Counted from the first letter of the stretch, positions 16,609 through 25,488 are shown. The stretch: DNA of 64,000 nucleotides from Streptomyces alfalfae (GCF_004127445.1 NZ_QEXM01000036.1:91014-155013); one strand, 5' to 3'. A program made the numbers and translations. Notes: a model not told the origin generated them from the sequence alone.

Positions 16609-17286
16609 TCAGATGTAGCCCTCGCGCACCGCGTGGGCCACCGCGTGGGCGCGGTTGCGCAGGTGCAGCCGGGTGGTGAGTGCGTGCAGATTGTTCTTGA
16701 TCGTCCTTTCGGAGTAGTTCAGCGCGGCCGCGATCTCCTTGGTGTCGAGGCCTTCGGCCACCAGGCGGACCACCTCGACCTCACGCGGCGTCAACCCGCC
16801 CGTCGGGGCGGCGGTGCCGCCCGGGATCGTCCGGGCCAGCGAGCCGATCTGGGTCATCAGCCGGCCGAGCAGCTCGGCCGGCATGTCCCCCTCGCCGCGG
16901 GAGGCCGCCGTGACGGCCTCGAACAGCCGGGCGGAGGACACCTCGTGCCGCCACAGCACGACGCTCACGCCGGAGGCGATGATCTCCAGCAGGTCCGACT
17001 CCCGCAGCCGGTGGACCACGAGGACCGTCCGGGCGCCGTCCCTGCGCATCAGCCGCCGCAGCCGCATCAGCGTGGTGTCGTCCAGGGTGTCGGCCACGAA
17101 GACGGCGACCACGCGGGAGGCGTCGGTCGGCGGGTGGTCGGCCGCGGAGTCGACGAGCTCGATCGCCGGGTGCGGCCCGAGGTGGTGGGTCACTCCCGCG
17201 CCGGACAGCGGGTCGGCCGTGTGGATGACGACCGGTATGCGGTGGTCGGCCGGCGACGGCTGTGTGAGGGGTACCGAACTGAGCAA
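16609..17286 (-). CDS. LuxR/NarL-family transcriptional regulator next to the CIS
   Basis: About 225 aa. The C-terminus is a clear LuxR helix-turn-helix (TPREVEVVRLVAEGLDTKEI followed by AALNYSERTIKNNLHALTTR). The N-terminal about 120 residues resemble a receiver domain (VVIHTADPLSGAGVTHHLG, VAVFVADTLDDTTL, VVLWRHEVSSARL) but the usual acidic pocket and phospho-Asp are not evident, so it may be phosphorylation independent. I chose a TTG start at 17286 with GGGAG 9 nt upstream; a GTG at 17409 is possible. Same strand and 100 bp before the DUF4255 gene, so it is a likely regulator of the CIS. Confidence 0.85.
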   Translation of the reverse strand: MLSSVPLTQPSPADHRIPVVIHTADPLSGAGVTHHLGPHPAIELVDSAADHPPTDASRVVAVFVADTLDDTTLMRLRRLMRRDGARTVLVVHRLRESDLLEIIASGVSVVLWRHEVSSARLFEAVTAASRGEGDMPAELLGRLMTQIGSLARTIPGGTAAPTGGLTPREVEVVRLVAEGLDTKEIAAALNYSERTIKNNLHALTTRLHLRNRAHAVAHAVREGYI

Positions 17287-17528
17287 GGCTGACGTCTCCC
17301 AAGTGCTGCCCGGAGTGGTTCGTGGAGCCTCGCCGCCCTTCCGGGACAGGATGACGAGCGCGGGCCACCGCCGGACCTCCCGGGTCGCCCCTTCGGGTCC
17401 GGGGCACACGGACCCCGCATCGCCATCGTCGGACCGGATGGCCCCCGGCCACCAGATCAGCCACTGCTCAAGAACTGTTCAGCCACTGGCTGGACCGGTG
17501 CACCGGAGGGGCCGGCGCCCGTACGCGC

Positions 17529-18740
17529 TCAGCGGCACTCCTGGAGTCCGGGCACCGGGTGCTGCTCGGCGCTGAGGTCGCTGGAGGCGACGTTGCCCCA
17601 GGAACCGTTGTCGAGCTTCGTCCAGTACCAGATGTCGTCACCGTCGCCGTCGTCCTCGTGGTCGCTCCGGGTCTGCTCGCCGTGCCCCCAGCACTCGAAC
17701 CAGCTGTACTGGGTCTCCAGCTCACCCCGCACGGCCGAGTCGTAGGAGCGCTTCTCGTAGCCGGTGGCGTCGGGCGTGTTGGAGCAGTAGAGGCGGCCGT
17801 CGTCCTCGTCGACGGCGCACTCCGCGGCGGTCTCCGCGTCACCGGAGCCACCCCCCTCCTCCGTGGCCGCGGGGGAGTCCGGCTCCGCGGACTCGGCGGG
17901 CCCGGAGGCCTCGGATTCCTCCGGGGCGGGCTCCTCGGAGGAGGTGTCCTCGGGCAGGGCGGAGGGAGCCACCGCCACCTGCTTCTCCTGGGCCAGTGTG
18001 CGGACCTTGGGGGCGTAGGTGAACCACAGCATCACGAAAGTGATGGCGAGGGCGAGCAGCAACCCGAAGAAGGTGGCGAGCCACCCCGGCAGGAAGCTCT
18101 TCTGCACATAGGTGCCGTCCACGTCGAGACGGGGGTCGCCGGACCGAGTGATGCCCAGGGTGTACGGCCGGTCCTCCGCGGTCCCGAACCAGGTGATCTG
18201 CCGCGGCTTGAGGACGGTCTTGACGAACGCCGCCCGGCCGGGCTCGATCTGGACGTTGCTCGGCCGGATGTCGTACGAGAGCTGACCGCCGTTGTCCGAC
18301 CCCGAGACCGAGGCGGTCACCTTGGTGTTGCCCAGGTTGTCGACGGCCAGCCGGGGGCGCCCGCGGAACCGGCCGCGGACGGTGGGCGGGACGAGTTCGG
18401 CCCGGATCTCGGTGAACGGCGTGACGGTCACGCTGCCTTCGGGGACGGTCGTCGCCTCGGGGTGTTCGGTGGGCGTGATCTGCACGCCGTAGGGGTGCGG
18501 GCCGGCGGCGGCGTCCGGGGTGCGGGGCGGCGCGAAGGTCAGCTCGACCGCTCCCGTGGTGCCCGGGTACAGCCGTAGGGCCGCGGGTTCGACGGTCGTC
18601 CACGGCGCGAGCGCGCCGACCGGCCTGAAGCGGTACTCGTCGACGACGTCGCCGGTGTTGCGCAGCCGCAGCCGTACCGTCGCCGTGCTGCCCGGGGCCA
18701 CGGTGGTCGAGGCGGGTTCGAGGGATGTCCAAAGGCTCAC
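17529..18740 (-). CDS. single-pass membrane protein with Ig-like cytoplasmic domain, possible CIS membrane partner (CisA-like)
   Basis: 403 aa, GTG start, no signal peptide. Residues about 1-215 are beta-rich, with repeated Ig-like motifs (TVAPGSTATVRLRLRNTGDV, PRLAVDNLGNTKVTASVSGS). One transmembrane helix follows at about 218-245 (WLATFFGLLLALAITFVMLW). Then comes an acidic Ser/Glu/Pro linker and a C-terminal domain with several Cys/Trp (YSWFECWGHGEQ, DDIWYWTKLDNGSWGNV), predicted outside. This layout and the CIS linkage fit the membrane protein described in Streptomyces CIS clusters (often annotated as hydrolytic protein, and reported as CisA) that links cytoplasmic particles to the membrane. 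That identity is inference; no hydrolase motif is visible. Confidence 0.75.
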   Translation of the reverse strand: MSLWTSLEPASTTVAPGSTATVRLRLRNTGDVVDEYRFRPVGALAPWTTVEPAALRLYPGTTGAVELTFAPPRTPDAAAGPHPYGVQITPTEHPEATTVPEGSVTVTPFTEIRAELVPPTVRGRFRGRPRLAVDNLGNTKVTASVSGSDNGGQLSYDIRPSNVQIEPGRAAFVKTVLKPRQITWFGTAEDRPYTLGITRSGDPRLDVDGTYVQKSFLPGWLATFFGLLLALAITFVMLWFTYAPKVRTLAQEKQVAVAPSALPEDTSSEEPAPEESEASGPAESAEPDSPAATEEGGGSGDAETAAECAVDEDDGRLYCSNTPDATGYEKRSYDSAVRGELETQYSWFECWGHGEQTRSDHEDDGDGDDIWYWTKLDNGSWGNVASSDLSAEQHPVPGLQECR

Positions 18741-19029
18741 CCGGCGACGCTATGACGGCCGGCGCCCGCCGGTCAGGGTGCCCAGGGGCAGAAGCGCCTA
18801 CCCGCGGGGGCACAGTCACCCGTGTCGAACGGGAAGCGCGCCCCAGCGGTTCCGGCACGGTCCACACCCGGCCCCGCGGGGGCCCCGGCCCGCGACGGTG
18901 ACAAGAACGACATGGCTCGCGCCACTCGGGGCCCCGGCCGCCTTCCGCCTGCGCATGGTGATCGTGTCAGTGAGCCACCGGGGCCCGGCGCGTCCGCCGG
19001 GTCCCCCTCTCGCACAGGAGACGATTCTC

Positions 19030-19572
19030 ATGCGTGCCACCCACCGTGCCCGAACACTTCTGATCGCCGCGGCCATCGCCGCCGGGGCGTGCACCCTCAC
19101 GGCCTGCCGGGAGGACGCGACCGACGCGGGGTCCGGCGGCTCCGCCACGGCCGCGTCCGCCGAGGGCGCCTCGGCCGGCCAGGGCAACTCGGCGGACGAC
19201 GACTCGGCGGCCGACGACAGCGCCGCCGACGAGGACGCCGCGGGGGACGACGCCCCGGCCGGCGTCGACAAGGGCGTGAACGGCGCCTTCGCGGGCGGGA
19301 CCGTGGAGTACCTCGCCCCGGAGAAGTACATCGTGAGCGTCGACGGCAAGGAGCAGCAGTTCTACGTGTCGAGCGGCACCGGCGTGTACGGCGCGGGGAC
19401 GCTGTGCGGCGAGTACAGCACCAGGGCCACGACGCGCTGCTCGCTGAAGGACCTGCGCGACGCTGCCAAGAGCGGGTCGGTCGCCGCGGACGTGGTGGTC
19501 AAGGGCGGGGTCGCCACGAGGATCACCGAGCGCCCGGCCCCGGACGAGGGGCCCGCCGTCGACGACCAGTGA
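19030..19572 (+). CDS. secreted lipoprotein, function unknown
   Basis: 180 aa. ATG chosen with AGGAG 9-10 nt upstream. The N-terminus is a lipoprotein signal (HRARTLLIAAAIAAGACTL) with lipobox LTAC and lipid-attachment Cys26. An acidic Ala/Asp/Ser linker (about 30-85) precedes an about 90-residue globular domain with GTVEYLAPEKYIVSVDGKEQ and FYVSSGTGVYGAGTLCGEYS and three cysteines. It should be anchored on the outer face of the membrane. It is convergent with the DUF4157 gene, separated by a hairpin. The domain was not recognised. Confidence 0.85.
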   Translation: MRATHRARTLLIAAAIAAGACTLTACREDATDAGSGGSATAASAEGASAGQGNSADDDSAADDSAADEDAAGDDAPAGVDKGVNGAFAGGTVEYLAPEKYIVSVDGKEQQFYVSSGTGVYGAGTLCGEYSTRATTRCSLKDLRDAAKSGSVAADVVVKGGVATRITERPAPDEGPAVDDQ

Positions 19573-19597
19573 CCGCCGGGGCCGGGAGGCCCGAGCC

Positions 19598-19620
19598 CGG
19601 CCCGCCCACCGGGCGGGCCG
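19598..19620. terminator. perfect 10-bp inverted repeat between convergent genes
   Basis: CGGCCCGCCC at 19598-19607 pairs with 19611-19620 over a 3-nt loop. It lies between the lipoprotein stop and the stop of the convergent eCIS-core gene, so it can serve both as a terminator. Confidence 0.65.
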
Positions 19621-19655
19621 GCCGCCCCCGGCCCGGCCCGTCCTCCGCGGCGGGG

Positions 19656-21350
19656 TCAGGCGGAGGGCTTGCGGACGGTGAAGGTGCGGTGCGGAGGGGC
19701 GAAGGTGCCGACCGCTGTGCTGTTCGGTGTGCGCACCGCGCTGAAGCGGATCCTGTCCTCGCCGCCGTGTTCGCCGAACACCTTCTTCACATAGGCGTCG
19801 AGGCCGTTGATCTGCCGCTGGCGTGCGTAGATCTCCTCCAGCGCGACCTTCTGCTCCGAGTCGATCCTCCCCTGCTTGCTCCGCCACGCGTCGTCACCGG
19901 GCACCCTGGGGATGCCGTCGAAATCCTCCTGGGTCTGCACCGTGAACGTGTCGACGAGCCGCAGCTCGCTCCTCGTCTCACCGGGGTGGGCCGCGTAGAC
20001 GAAGACGTTCAGGCCGTTGACCTCGCCGCTCTCGATCTTCTTCTTGATCTCGGGCCACTCGGTCGTCGTGAGGACGCTTCGGGCGTCGATCCCGTCCAGC
20101 ACGTGCGCGCTGACCCAGTCCGTGAGCGCCTCCGCGTACGACCTCGACAGCCGCAGCCACAGCTCACCCATGGTCGGGGAGTCGTCCCACCGGGGAAGCC
20201 CGAATCCGAGGCCGTTGAAGATGTAGCCCTGGACCGACGACTCCAGGGCCACGCCCCGGCCCACGTTGGCGTCGTTGATGGCCTCGGCCGCACCCATCTT
20301 CGACCAGATCTGACCGCGCTCCGCCGAGGCCGAGGCGCGGCCCGCCAGGCCTCCGTCGAACATGCCCTCCGTGTCCTGGTGCTGCAGGAACCACGTGTAG
20401 TTGACCTTGTGCCCCATCACGTCGTCGGCATGGAGTCCCTCCATGATCCCGGTGACGGCGGAATGATTGACGGGGCTCCGCTCCTTCCGGCCGCCCACGG
20501 CCATCCGCAGGTCCTCCTCCAGGGTGCCCAGCCAGTCCTTCACGCCCTTCCTGAACCCGGGCTTCGTGCTCAGCGGTTTGACGCGGTTGATGCGGTCCCA
20601 CAGGACTCTCGCGTCCCCCTTGAACCTCACCTGCGCGCGCGTCAGTCCGCCGTCCTCCTCCTCCGACCCGGACGATTCGGCGGAGTCGGGCGTACGGGGC
20701 CGCGCCGCGGCCCGCCCGTCGTCCGCCCGCTGCACGGGCGCCGCGTCCTCGGCGGCGCGAGCCGTGTGAGCGGAGCGCTGGACCGCGCCTTCCCCGGCGT
20801 ACGGCCGGCTCATCACGCGCGTCGCGTTCGCCTCGGCCTCGCGCTCGAAGCGGTCGGACGGGTCGGAGACCAGGACACCGGCGCCGTTGTCCGTCCCGGC
20901 CACCGGGCCCCGGCGCTGCTGCACCACATGGGTGAGTTCGTGGGCGAGCGTGTGCTTGTCCATGCCCTCACGGCCGACGACGACGTGATGGCCGGACGTG
21001 TAGGCCCGCGCGCCGATCTCCGCCGCCGAACTCCGCGCGGCCTCGTCGGTGTGCAGCCGTACGTCACTGAAGTCGGCGCCCAGCCGCGCTTCCATCTCCG
21101 TGCGCAGCGGGGTGTCGATCGGCCGGCCGGCGGAGCCGAGCACCTCGTGGACCGCCGACCGCTGCACCGCGGGTTCGTGCCCGCAGCCGGCGCCGTGTTC
21201 GTGCCGCTGCTCCTCGACGGCTCTGGCCACGGCGGCGTTGCCCGCCAGACGTTGGAGGGCCAGCAGCCCGTCGGGGCCGGCGGGCGCTTCGGCACGCCCG
21301 TGTCCCTTCCGGCTCGCTACGGCCCTGTGTACCGGCTTGCGTGCGTGCAC
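19656..21350 (-). CDS. eCIS core (DUF4157) protein with unknown C-terminal domain, candidate CIS cargo
   Basis: 564 aa from a GTG with GGAGG 8 nt upstream; two further GTG codons lie just before. The N-terminus carries ALQRLAGNAAVARAVEE, the tripeptide VQR three times in short linkers, and the DUF4157 block: FSDVRLHTDEAARSSAAEIG, AYTSGHHVVVGREGMDKHT and the metalloprotease-like HELTHVVQQRRG (about residues 125-150). After an acidic Ser/Glu linker at about 230 comes a globular region of about 330 residues (for example LWDRINRVKPLSTKPGFRKG, NYTWFLQHQDTEGM, EWPEIKKKIESGEVNGLNV) that I do not recognise. DUF4157 proteins are linked with eCIS loci as loaded cargo or processing factors; the C-terminus is the likely effector part. 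Confidence 0.85.
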   Translation of the reverse strand: MHARKPVHRAVASRKGHGRAEAPAGPDGLLALQRLAGNAAVARAVEEQRHEHGAGCGHEPAVQRSAVHEVLGSAGRPIDTPLRTEMEARLGADFSDVRLHTDEAARSSAAEIGARAYTSGHHVVVGREGMDKHTLAHELTHVVQQRRGPVAGTDNGAGVLVSDPSDRFEREAEANATRVMSRPYAGEGAVQRSAHTARAAEDAAPVQRADDGRAAARPRTPDSAESSGSEEEDGGLTRAQVRFKGDARVLWDRINRVKPLSTKPGFRKGVKDWLGTLEEDLRMAVGGRKERSPVNHSAVTGIMEGLHADDVMGHKVNYTWFLQHQDTEGMFDGGLAGRASASAERGQIWSKMGAAEAINDANVGRGVALESSVQGYIFNGLGFGLPRWDDSPTMGELWLRLSRSYAEALTDWVSAHVLDGIDARSVLTTTEWPEIKKKIESGEVNGLNVFVYAAHPGETRSELRLVDTFTVQTQEDFDGIPRVPGDDAWRSKQGRIDSEQKVALEEIYARQRQINGLDAYVKKVFGEHGGEDRIRFSAVRTPNSTAVGTFAPPHRTFTVRKPSA

Positions 21351-21507
21351 GAGCACCACCTCCGAGTGGACGAACCCCCAGGTATATCCGGCGGCCCCGC
21401 CTCACCGGACGAGGCGAAGGGCCACATCCGGGGGCCGCCGCGGCATTCCTTTAAGGGCAGTTCGCGCGACGCCGGACCGGCGGTGGCGACGCCCGGGAGG
21501 GCGGGCT

Positions 21508-22197
21508 TCAGGCAGTCGCGGGTTCCGCCGGGAGCCCGGTGGCGCTGCCCGGCGTGGCCCTGATCGCCGAGATGTCGAACTGCAGGCGCACCTTCTCGCT
21601 CACCATGGTGCCGCCCGCCTCCAGGCGCTGGTTGTAGACCAGGCCCCACTCCGTGCGGTCGATCGTGGTGGTGCCGTCGAAGCCCGCGCGTTCGAAGCCG
21701 AAGGGGTCCACGACGGAGCCCAGGTAGTCGAGCTGCAGCTCCACGGGGCGGGTGACGTCCCGGATGGTCAGGTCCCCCGTCATACGGAAGCTCTCGCCGC
21801 CCTCGTGGAGCGTGGACGTGCTGCGGAACGTCATCTCCGGATGGCGGCGCGCGTCGAAGAAGTCCGCGCCGACGAGATGCGCGTCGCGCTGCTCGACGCC
21901 CGTGTCGACGCTGCCGACCTGGATGGTGATCTCGGCCCGCGACGCGGAGGGCCGCGCGCCGTCGAAGTAGAGCGTGCTGTCGTAGTCGCCGAAGGCGCCG
22001 CGCACCGTCGTGACCATCGCGTGCCGCACCGAGAAGCCGATGCGGCTGTGCGGGCGGTCGATGGTCCACTCCCCGGTCAGCGCGCGCAGTGCGGGGTCGA
22101 GCGGCGCCGCGCCGGCCGCCGTCGAGAAGGGCGCGCCCGGTCCGACATCCTGCGTCCGCTCTATGGTCGCCGTCTGGCGGCGGCTGAAGATACCCAT
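21508..22197 (-). CDS. YceI-family lipid-binding-like protein
   Basis: 229 aa. YceI hallmarks begin at about residue 42: GEWTIDRPHSRIGFSVRHAM, FGDYDSTLYFDGARP, SVDTGVEQRDAHLVGADFFD, EMTFRSTSTL, and GDLTIRDVTRPVELQLDY. The fold is a lipocalin-like barrel that binds isoprenoid-type ligands in known members. No signal peptide is visible, so the protein is probably cytoplasmic. The N-terminal 40 residues are basic and disordered. It is a single-gene unit in the same direction as the DUF4157 gene with a 157-bp gap. Confidence 0.92.
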   Translation of the reverse strand: MGIFSRRQTATIERTQDVGPGAPFSTAAGAAPLDPALRALTGEWTIDRPHSRIGFSVRHAMVTTVRGAFGDYDSTLYFDGARPSASRAEITIQVGSVDTGVEQRDAHLVGADFFDARRHPEMTFRSTSTLHEGGESFRMTGDLTIRDVTRPVELQLDYLGSVVDPFGFERAGFDGTTTIDRTEWGLVYNQRLEAGGTMVSEKVRLQFDISAIRATPGSATGLPAEPATA

Positions 22198-22366
22198 GAT
22201 GTCCGTGGTCTCCTTCGGAATCGATCACTCCGTGCTATCACGCCCGGGGCCGGGCGTGAGCTGCGAGATGGGAGGCCTCGTCCGGGTTCCATGGTGTCGA
22301 CGGCAAAGCTCTACGAGATCGGCACGGATGGGGGCCCGCTCACGGCCGGTCCGCCGGCGCCCGAGG

Positions 22367-22603
22367 TCACAGCGGCGCCTCGGCCGGGGCGCGGGCGGGC
22401 TCGTCCTCGAAGCGGAGGAGGTCGCCCGGCTGGCAGTCGAGCACCTCGCAGAGCGCGGCGAGGGTCGAGAAGCGCACCGCCTTGGCGCGGCCGTTCTTCA
22501 GGACCGCCAGGTTGGCGGGGGTGATCCCGACACGCTCCGCCAGCTCGCCCACGGACATCTTCCGCCGGGCCAGCATCACGTCGATGTCGACGGCGATCGG
22601 CAT
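22367..22603 (-). CDS. XRE-family helix-turn-helix regulator (YozG-like)
   Basis: 78 aa, almost only a helix-turn-helix: MLARRKMSVGELAERVGITP and NLAVLKNGRAKAVRFSTLAA, followed by LCEVLDCQPGDLLRFE, typical of compact Cro/CI-type regulators. The ATG overlaps the stop of the DUF2975 gene (ATGA), forming the common DUF2975/XRE pair. A palindrome 59 bp upstream of the pair is a good candidate operator, so the unit is probably autoregulated. Confidence 0.9.
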   Translation of the reverse strand: MPIAVDIDVMLARRKMSVGELAERVGITPANLAVLKNGRAKAVRFSTLAALCEVLDCQPGDLLRFEDEPARAPAEAPL

Positions 22604-23100
22604 CAGATCACCCCGGCGAGCTCGGCCCGCATCCGGGTGGCCTCGACGTCCCGCGCCACGGCCTGGGCGAGCAGCGCCCGCAGGACGAGGACGACCAGCG
22701 CGACGCCCATGACCGCCACGCCGACCCCGCCGAGCAGCAGGACGACGCCCGGCGCGACGGCCTCGCCGGGCGCCAGGACGACCCCCAGGGCGAACACCAG
22801 AAGGGCGGCGGCCGCGAAGGCCCCGGCCACGGTGTCGACGTAGCGGAAGGCGGCGGGAGAGAACACCGTGCCGCGCCGCGTCATCGTCACGAGCCGCCAT
22901 ACGCATGTCATGACGACCTGAGCCGACACGATGCCCAGGAGGACGATCGTGAGGACCGGTGTGCGCTGCGCCGCGAGCGCCGCGTCGGCGCCGTCCAGGT
23001 CGGCCGCGAGCAGCGGCAGCAGTACCGCCTGCGCGAACAGGGAACCGGCCCCGAGCGCCGCGATCACGGCGCGCAGGGCCAGCACGGTCGTTCGTCCCAT
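22603..23100 (-). CDS. DUF2975 integral membrane protein
   Basis: 165 aa with four predicted membrane helices (about 5-35, 47-70, 85-108, 115-145; for example AVIAALGAGSLFAQAVLLPL and VVLLLGGVGVAVMGVALVVL). The loop RLVTMTRRGTVFSPAAFRYV is typical of DUF2975, where a short helical loop separates helices 2 and 3. Family members always sit beside a small XRE regulator, as here. Role unknown; possibly a membrane sensor that modulates the regulator. Confidence 0.88.
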   Translation of the reverse strand: MGRTTVLALRAVIAALGAGSLFAQAVLLPLLAADLDGADAALAAQRTPVLTIVLLGIVSAQVVMTCVWRLVTMTRRGTVFSPAAFRYVDTVAGAFAAAALLVFALGVVLAPGEAVAPGVVLLLGGVGVAVMGVALVVLVLRALLAQAVARDVEATRMRAELAGVI

Positions 23101-23158
23101 CGTCTTTCCACCCCTCGGTCACGGGCCGACGACTGTCGATCGACCCACGATGGGAATG

Positions 23159-23173
23159 TATCGAAAAACGATA
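23159..23173. promoter_or_regulatory. 15-bp palindrome upstream of DUF2975/XRE operon
   Basis: TATCGAAAAACGATA is a perfect 5-bp-arm palindrome with an A5 centre, placed 59 bp before the DUF2975 start. An A-tract palindrome stands out in this G+C-rich setting. It is the expected kind of operator for the co-transcribed XRE protein. Confidence 0.6.
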
Positions 23174-23213
23174 GGTGTGGCAACGGTGGACCCGTTGAGG
23201 CGTCCTGTGGGGG

Positions 23214-24359
23214 CTACGACGCCTGCGTGCGGCGCACGCACTCCGCGACCATGGCGCTCAGGCTGCCCGTGCGCTCCACCAGCTCGCGCTGGACACGGGC
23301 CCCGTTGCCGTGTTCGAGCAGGCCCGCGGCCGTCCTGCGGACCATGTCCAGGTCACCCGTGTCGGCGAGGGCGTCCTCGACGTGGTCGATGAGCGCCCGC
23401 ACCACGTCGGCCCCCGGGGCGGGCCGCATGGTCACCGGATCGAGCAGGACCTCGTCGACTCCGGACCTCGCCGCCCGCCACGCGGCCAGGCGCAGCAGGC
23501 TGACGCCGTGCGGCAGCGGCGGCCGGCCCGCGCGCCAGTCCCGCGCGGCCGTCTCGACCAGCGCCCTGGCCAGCGCGGCGACCAGGATCGTCGTCGAGGC
23601 CTCCAGGCAGACGTCGGCGACCCGGATCTCGACGGTCGGGTAGCGGTGGGAGAGCCGGGCGTCGAAGTAGACCATCCCGCGGTCGCGCAGGACGCCGCTG
23701 GCCACCATGTCGTCGACCTGCCGCTGGTACTCCCCGGCCGAGCCGAACAGCTCGGTCGGACCGGCCATCGGCCAGCGCCCCCAGACCCGGTTGCGGTAGC
23801 TGCTGTACCGGCTGTCGTTCCCCTGCCAGTAGGGGGAGTTGCCGCTCAGCGCGACCAGCACGGGCAGCCAGGGCCTGACGCGGTCGATGACGGCCACGCC
23901 CTCCTCGTCCGAGTCGACGGACACGTGGATGTGGCAGCCGCAGGTCAGCTGCTCCTGGGTGGTGAGGCCGAACTGCTCGTCCATCCACTGGTAGCGCGGG
24001 CCCACGTTGAGCTTGGGGCTGACCGGCAGGGGAGAGGTGGCGAGGGCGGCGACGGCGCCCCCCACGTCGCCCGCGTGCCGGTCCGCGTCCGCGCGCCACC
24101 GCACGACCTCGTCGAGGAGGCTGTCCATGCTCGTACGGGGCTGCGTGGCGAACTCCAGCTGCTGCCCCTGGAGCTCCGTCTCGAAGGTCTCCTCCTCGGG
24201 AGCGCGGTAGTCGGAGTCCTGGGGCTCCACACCGGTGTTCTCGCCGGTGTCCCTGGCGGCCCGTGCCAGTACCGCCGAGGACAGCGCCCTCGGTTCACCG
24301 CTCTCGCGGTCGATGAGGAGAAGCTCCTCCTCCACTCCTACAGTGCGCACGCTGCCCAT
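23214..24359 (-). CDS. YbdK-type carboxylate-amine ligase (glutamate-cysteine ligase family 2)
   Basis: 381 aa. ATG start with GGGAG about 10 nt upstream. It begins RTVGVEEELLLIDRESGEPR, the GCS2 family signature (glycine-valine-glutamate-glutamate-glutamate), then FETELQGQQLEFATQP, CGCHIHVSVDSDEEGVAVID and VVLG-like substrate strands ending HRYPTVEIRVADVCLEA. These cover the ATP and metal-binding residues of the family. Enzymes of this group make gamma-glutamyl or weak gamma-glutamylcysteine bonds; the exact substrate cannot be told. It is divergent from the LLM oxidoreductase gene. Confidence 0.92.
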   Translation of the reverse strand: MGSVRTVGVEEELLLIDRESGEPRALSSAVLARAARDTGENTGVEPQDSDYRAPEEETFETELQGQQLEFATQPRTSMDSLLDEVVRWRADADRHAGDVGGAVAALATSPLPVSPKLNVGPRYQWMDEQFGLTTQEQLTCGCHIHVSVDSDEEGVAVIDRVRPWLPVLVALSGNSPYWQGNDSRYSSYRNRVWGRWPMAGPTELFGSAGEYQRQVDDMVASGVLRDRGMVYFDARLSHRYPTVEIRVADVCLEASTTILVAALARALVETAARDWRAGRPPLPHGVSLLRLAAWRAARSGVDEVLLDPVTMRPAPGADVVRALIDHVEDALADTGDLDMVRRTAAGLLEHGNGARVQRELVERTGSLSAMVAECVRRTQAS

Positions 24360-24522
24360 CCTTAGAACTCTCCCTGCCGGCGGCGGGCGCCACCGGACTT
24401 TCTCGGGGGTGGCGGGAACCACCGTTCCGTCCAGGTACCCCGATCTCGGTTCCGCAGCCGCCGACCGAGGGCTACGGACCGTCGAATGTTTCAGCGAGGC
24501 CGTTTCGGCAAAGCGATGTTTT

Positions 24523-25488
24523 ATGGTGCAAATCGGCTACACAATGATGACGGAGCAGGCCGGGCCCCGCGCTCTGGTCGACGATGTGGTCGCGGCGGAG
24601 CGCGCCGGATTCGACTTCTCGGTCACCTCCGACCACTACTTCCCGTGGCTGGAGTCGCAGGGGCACTCGCCGTACGCCTGGAGCGTCCTCGGCGCGGCGG
24701 CGCAGGCGACCTCGCGCATCCCCCTCATGACCTATGTGACCTGCCCGACCGTCCGCTACCACCCCGCCGTGGTGGCGCAGAAGGCCGCGACCATGCAGCT
24801 CCTCGCCGAGGGCCGCTTCCGGCTCGGCCTCGGCTCCGGCGAGAGCCTCAACGAGCACGTCGTCGGGACCGGCTGGCCCTCGCCGCAGGTCCGCATCGAG
24901 ATGCTCGAAGAGGCCATCGAGATCATCCGCGCGCTCTTCACCGGCGACAACGTCAACCACCAGGGAACCCACTTCGACGTCGCCAACGCCCGCCTCTGGG
25001 ACCTGCCCGACGAGCCGCCGCCCATCGGCGTCGCGGTCTCGGGCAAGCGGTCCTGCTCCCTGGCCGGACGCCTCGCCGACCTGGTCATCGCGACCGAGCC
25101 CAAGGCGGAACTCCTCGACGCCTTCGACCGGCACGGCGGCGGCGGAAAGCCCCGCGTCGGGCAGCTCCCGGTCTGCTACGACCCCGACAAGGACGCGGCG
25201 ATCGCCCGCGCCCACGACCAGTTCCGCTGGTCCGTCGGCGGCTGGCCGGTCAACTCCGAGCTGCCGGGCCCCTCCGGCTTCGCCGGCGCCACCCAGCACG
25301 TGACCCCGGAGGAACTGGCGAAGACCATCCCCTGCGGCGACGACGTCGACGCCTTCGTGGAGGCCGTACGCCCCTTCGCCGACGCGGGCTTCACGGAGAT
25401 CGCGCTCGTCCAGGTGGGCGGCGACCACCAGCGTCCCTTCATCGAATGGGCGGAGAAGAAGCTGCTGCCCGCGCTGCGCGAGCTCTGA
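24523..25488 (+). CDS. LLM-class F420-dependent oxidoreductase
   Basis: 321 aa. TIM-barrel luciferase-like monooxygenase: GYTMMTEQAGPRALVDDVVA, FDFSVTSDHYFPWLESQGHS, MTYVTCPTVRYHPAVVAQKA, GRFRLGLGSGESLNEHVVG and VNHQGTHFDVANARLWDLP are all classic for the TIGR03557-type F420 family. It probably uses F420 to reduce or oxidise a small organic substrate in the cytosol. ATG chosen at the start of the conserved region; the frame is open farther upstream through the divergent promoter. A small acidic protein gene follows 73 bp later. Confidence 0.92.
   Translation: MVQIGYTMMTEQAGPRALVDDVVAAERAGFDFSVTSDHYFPWLESQGHSPYAWSVLGAAAQATSRIPLMTYVTCPTVRYHPAVVAQKAATMQLLAEGRFRLGLGSGESLNEHVVGTGWPSPQVRIEMLEEAIEIIRALFTGDNVNHQGTHFDVANARLWDLPDEPPPIGVAVSGKRSCSLAGRLADLVIATEPKAELLDAFDRHGGGGKPRVGQLPVCYDPDKDAAIARAHDQFRWSVGGWPVNSELPGPSGFAGATQHVTPEELAKTIPCGDDVDAFVEAVRPFADAGFTEIALVQVGGDHQRPFIEWAEKKLLPALREL

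Noticed and set aside
17529..18740. Hydrolase function for the membrane protein
   Set aside because: A hydrolytic label is used for similar genes but no catalytic motif was seen; the protein is Ig-like with one membrane helix.
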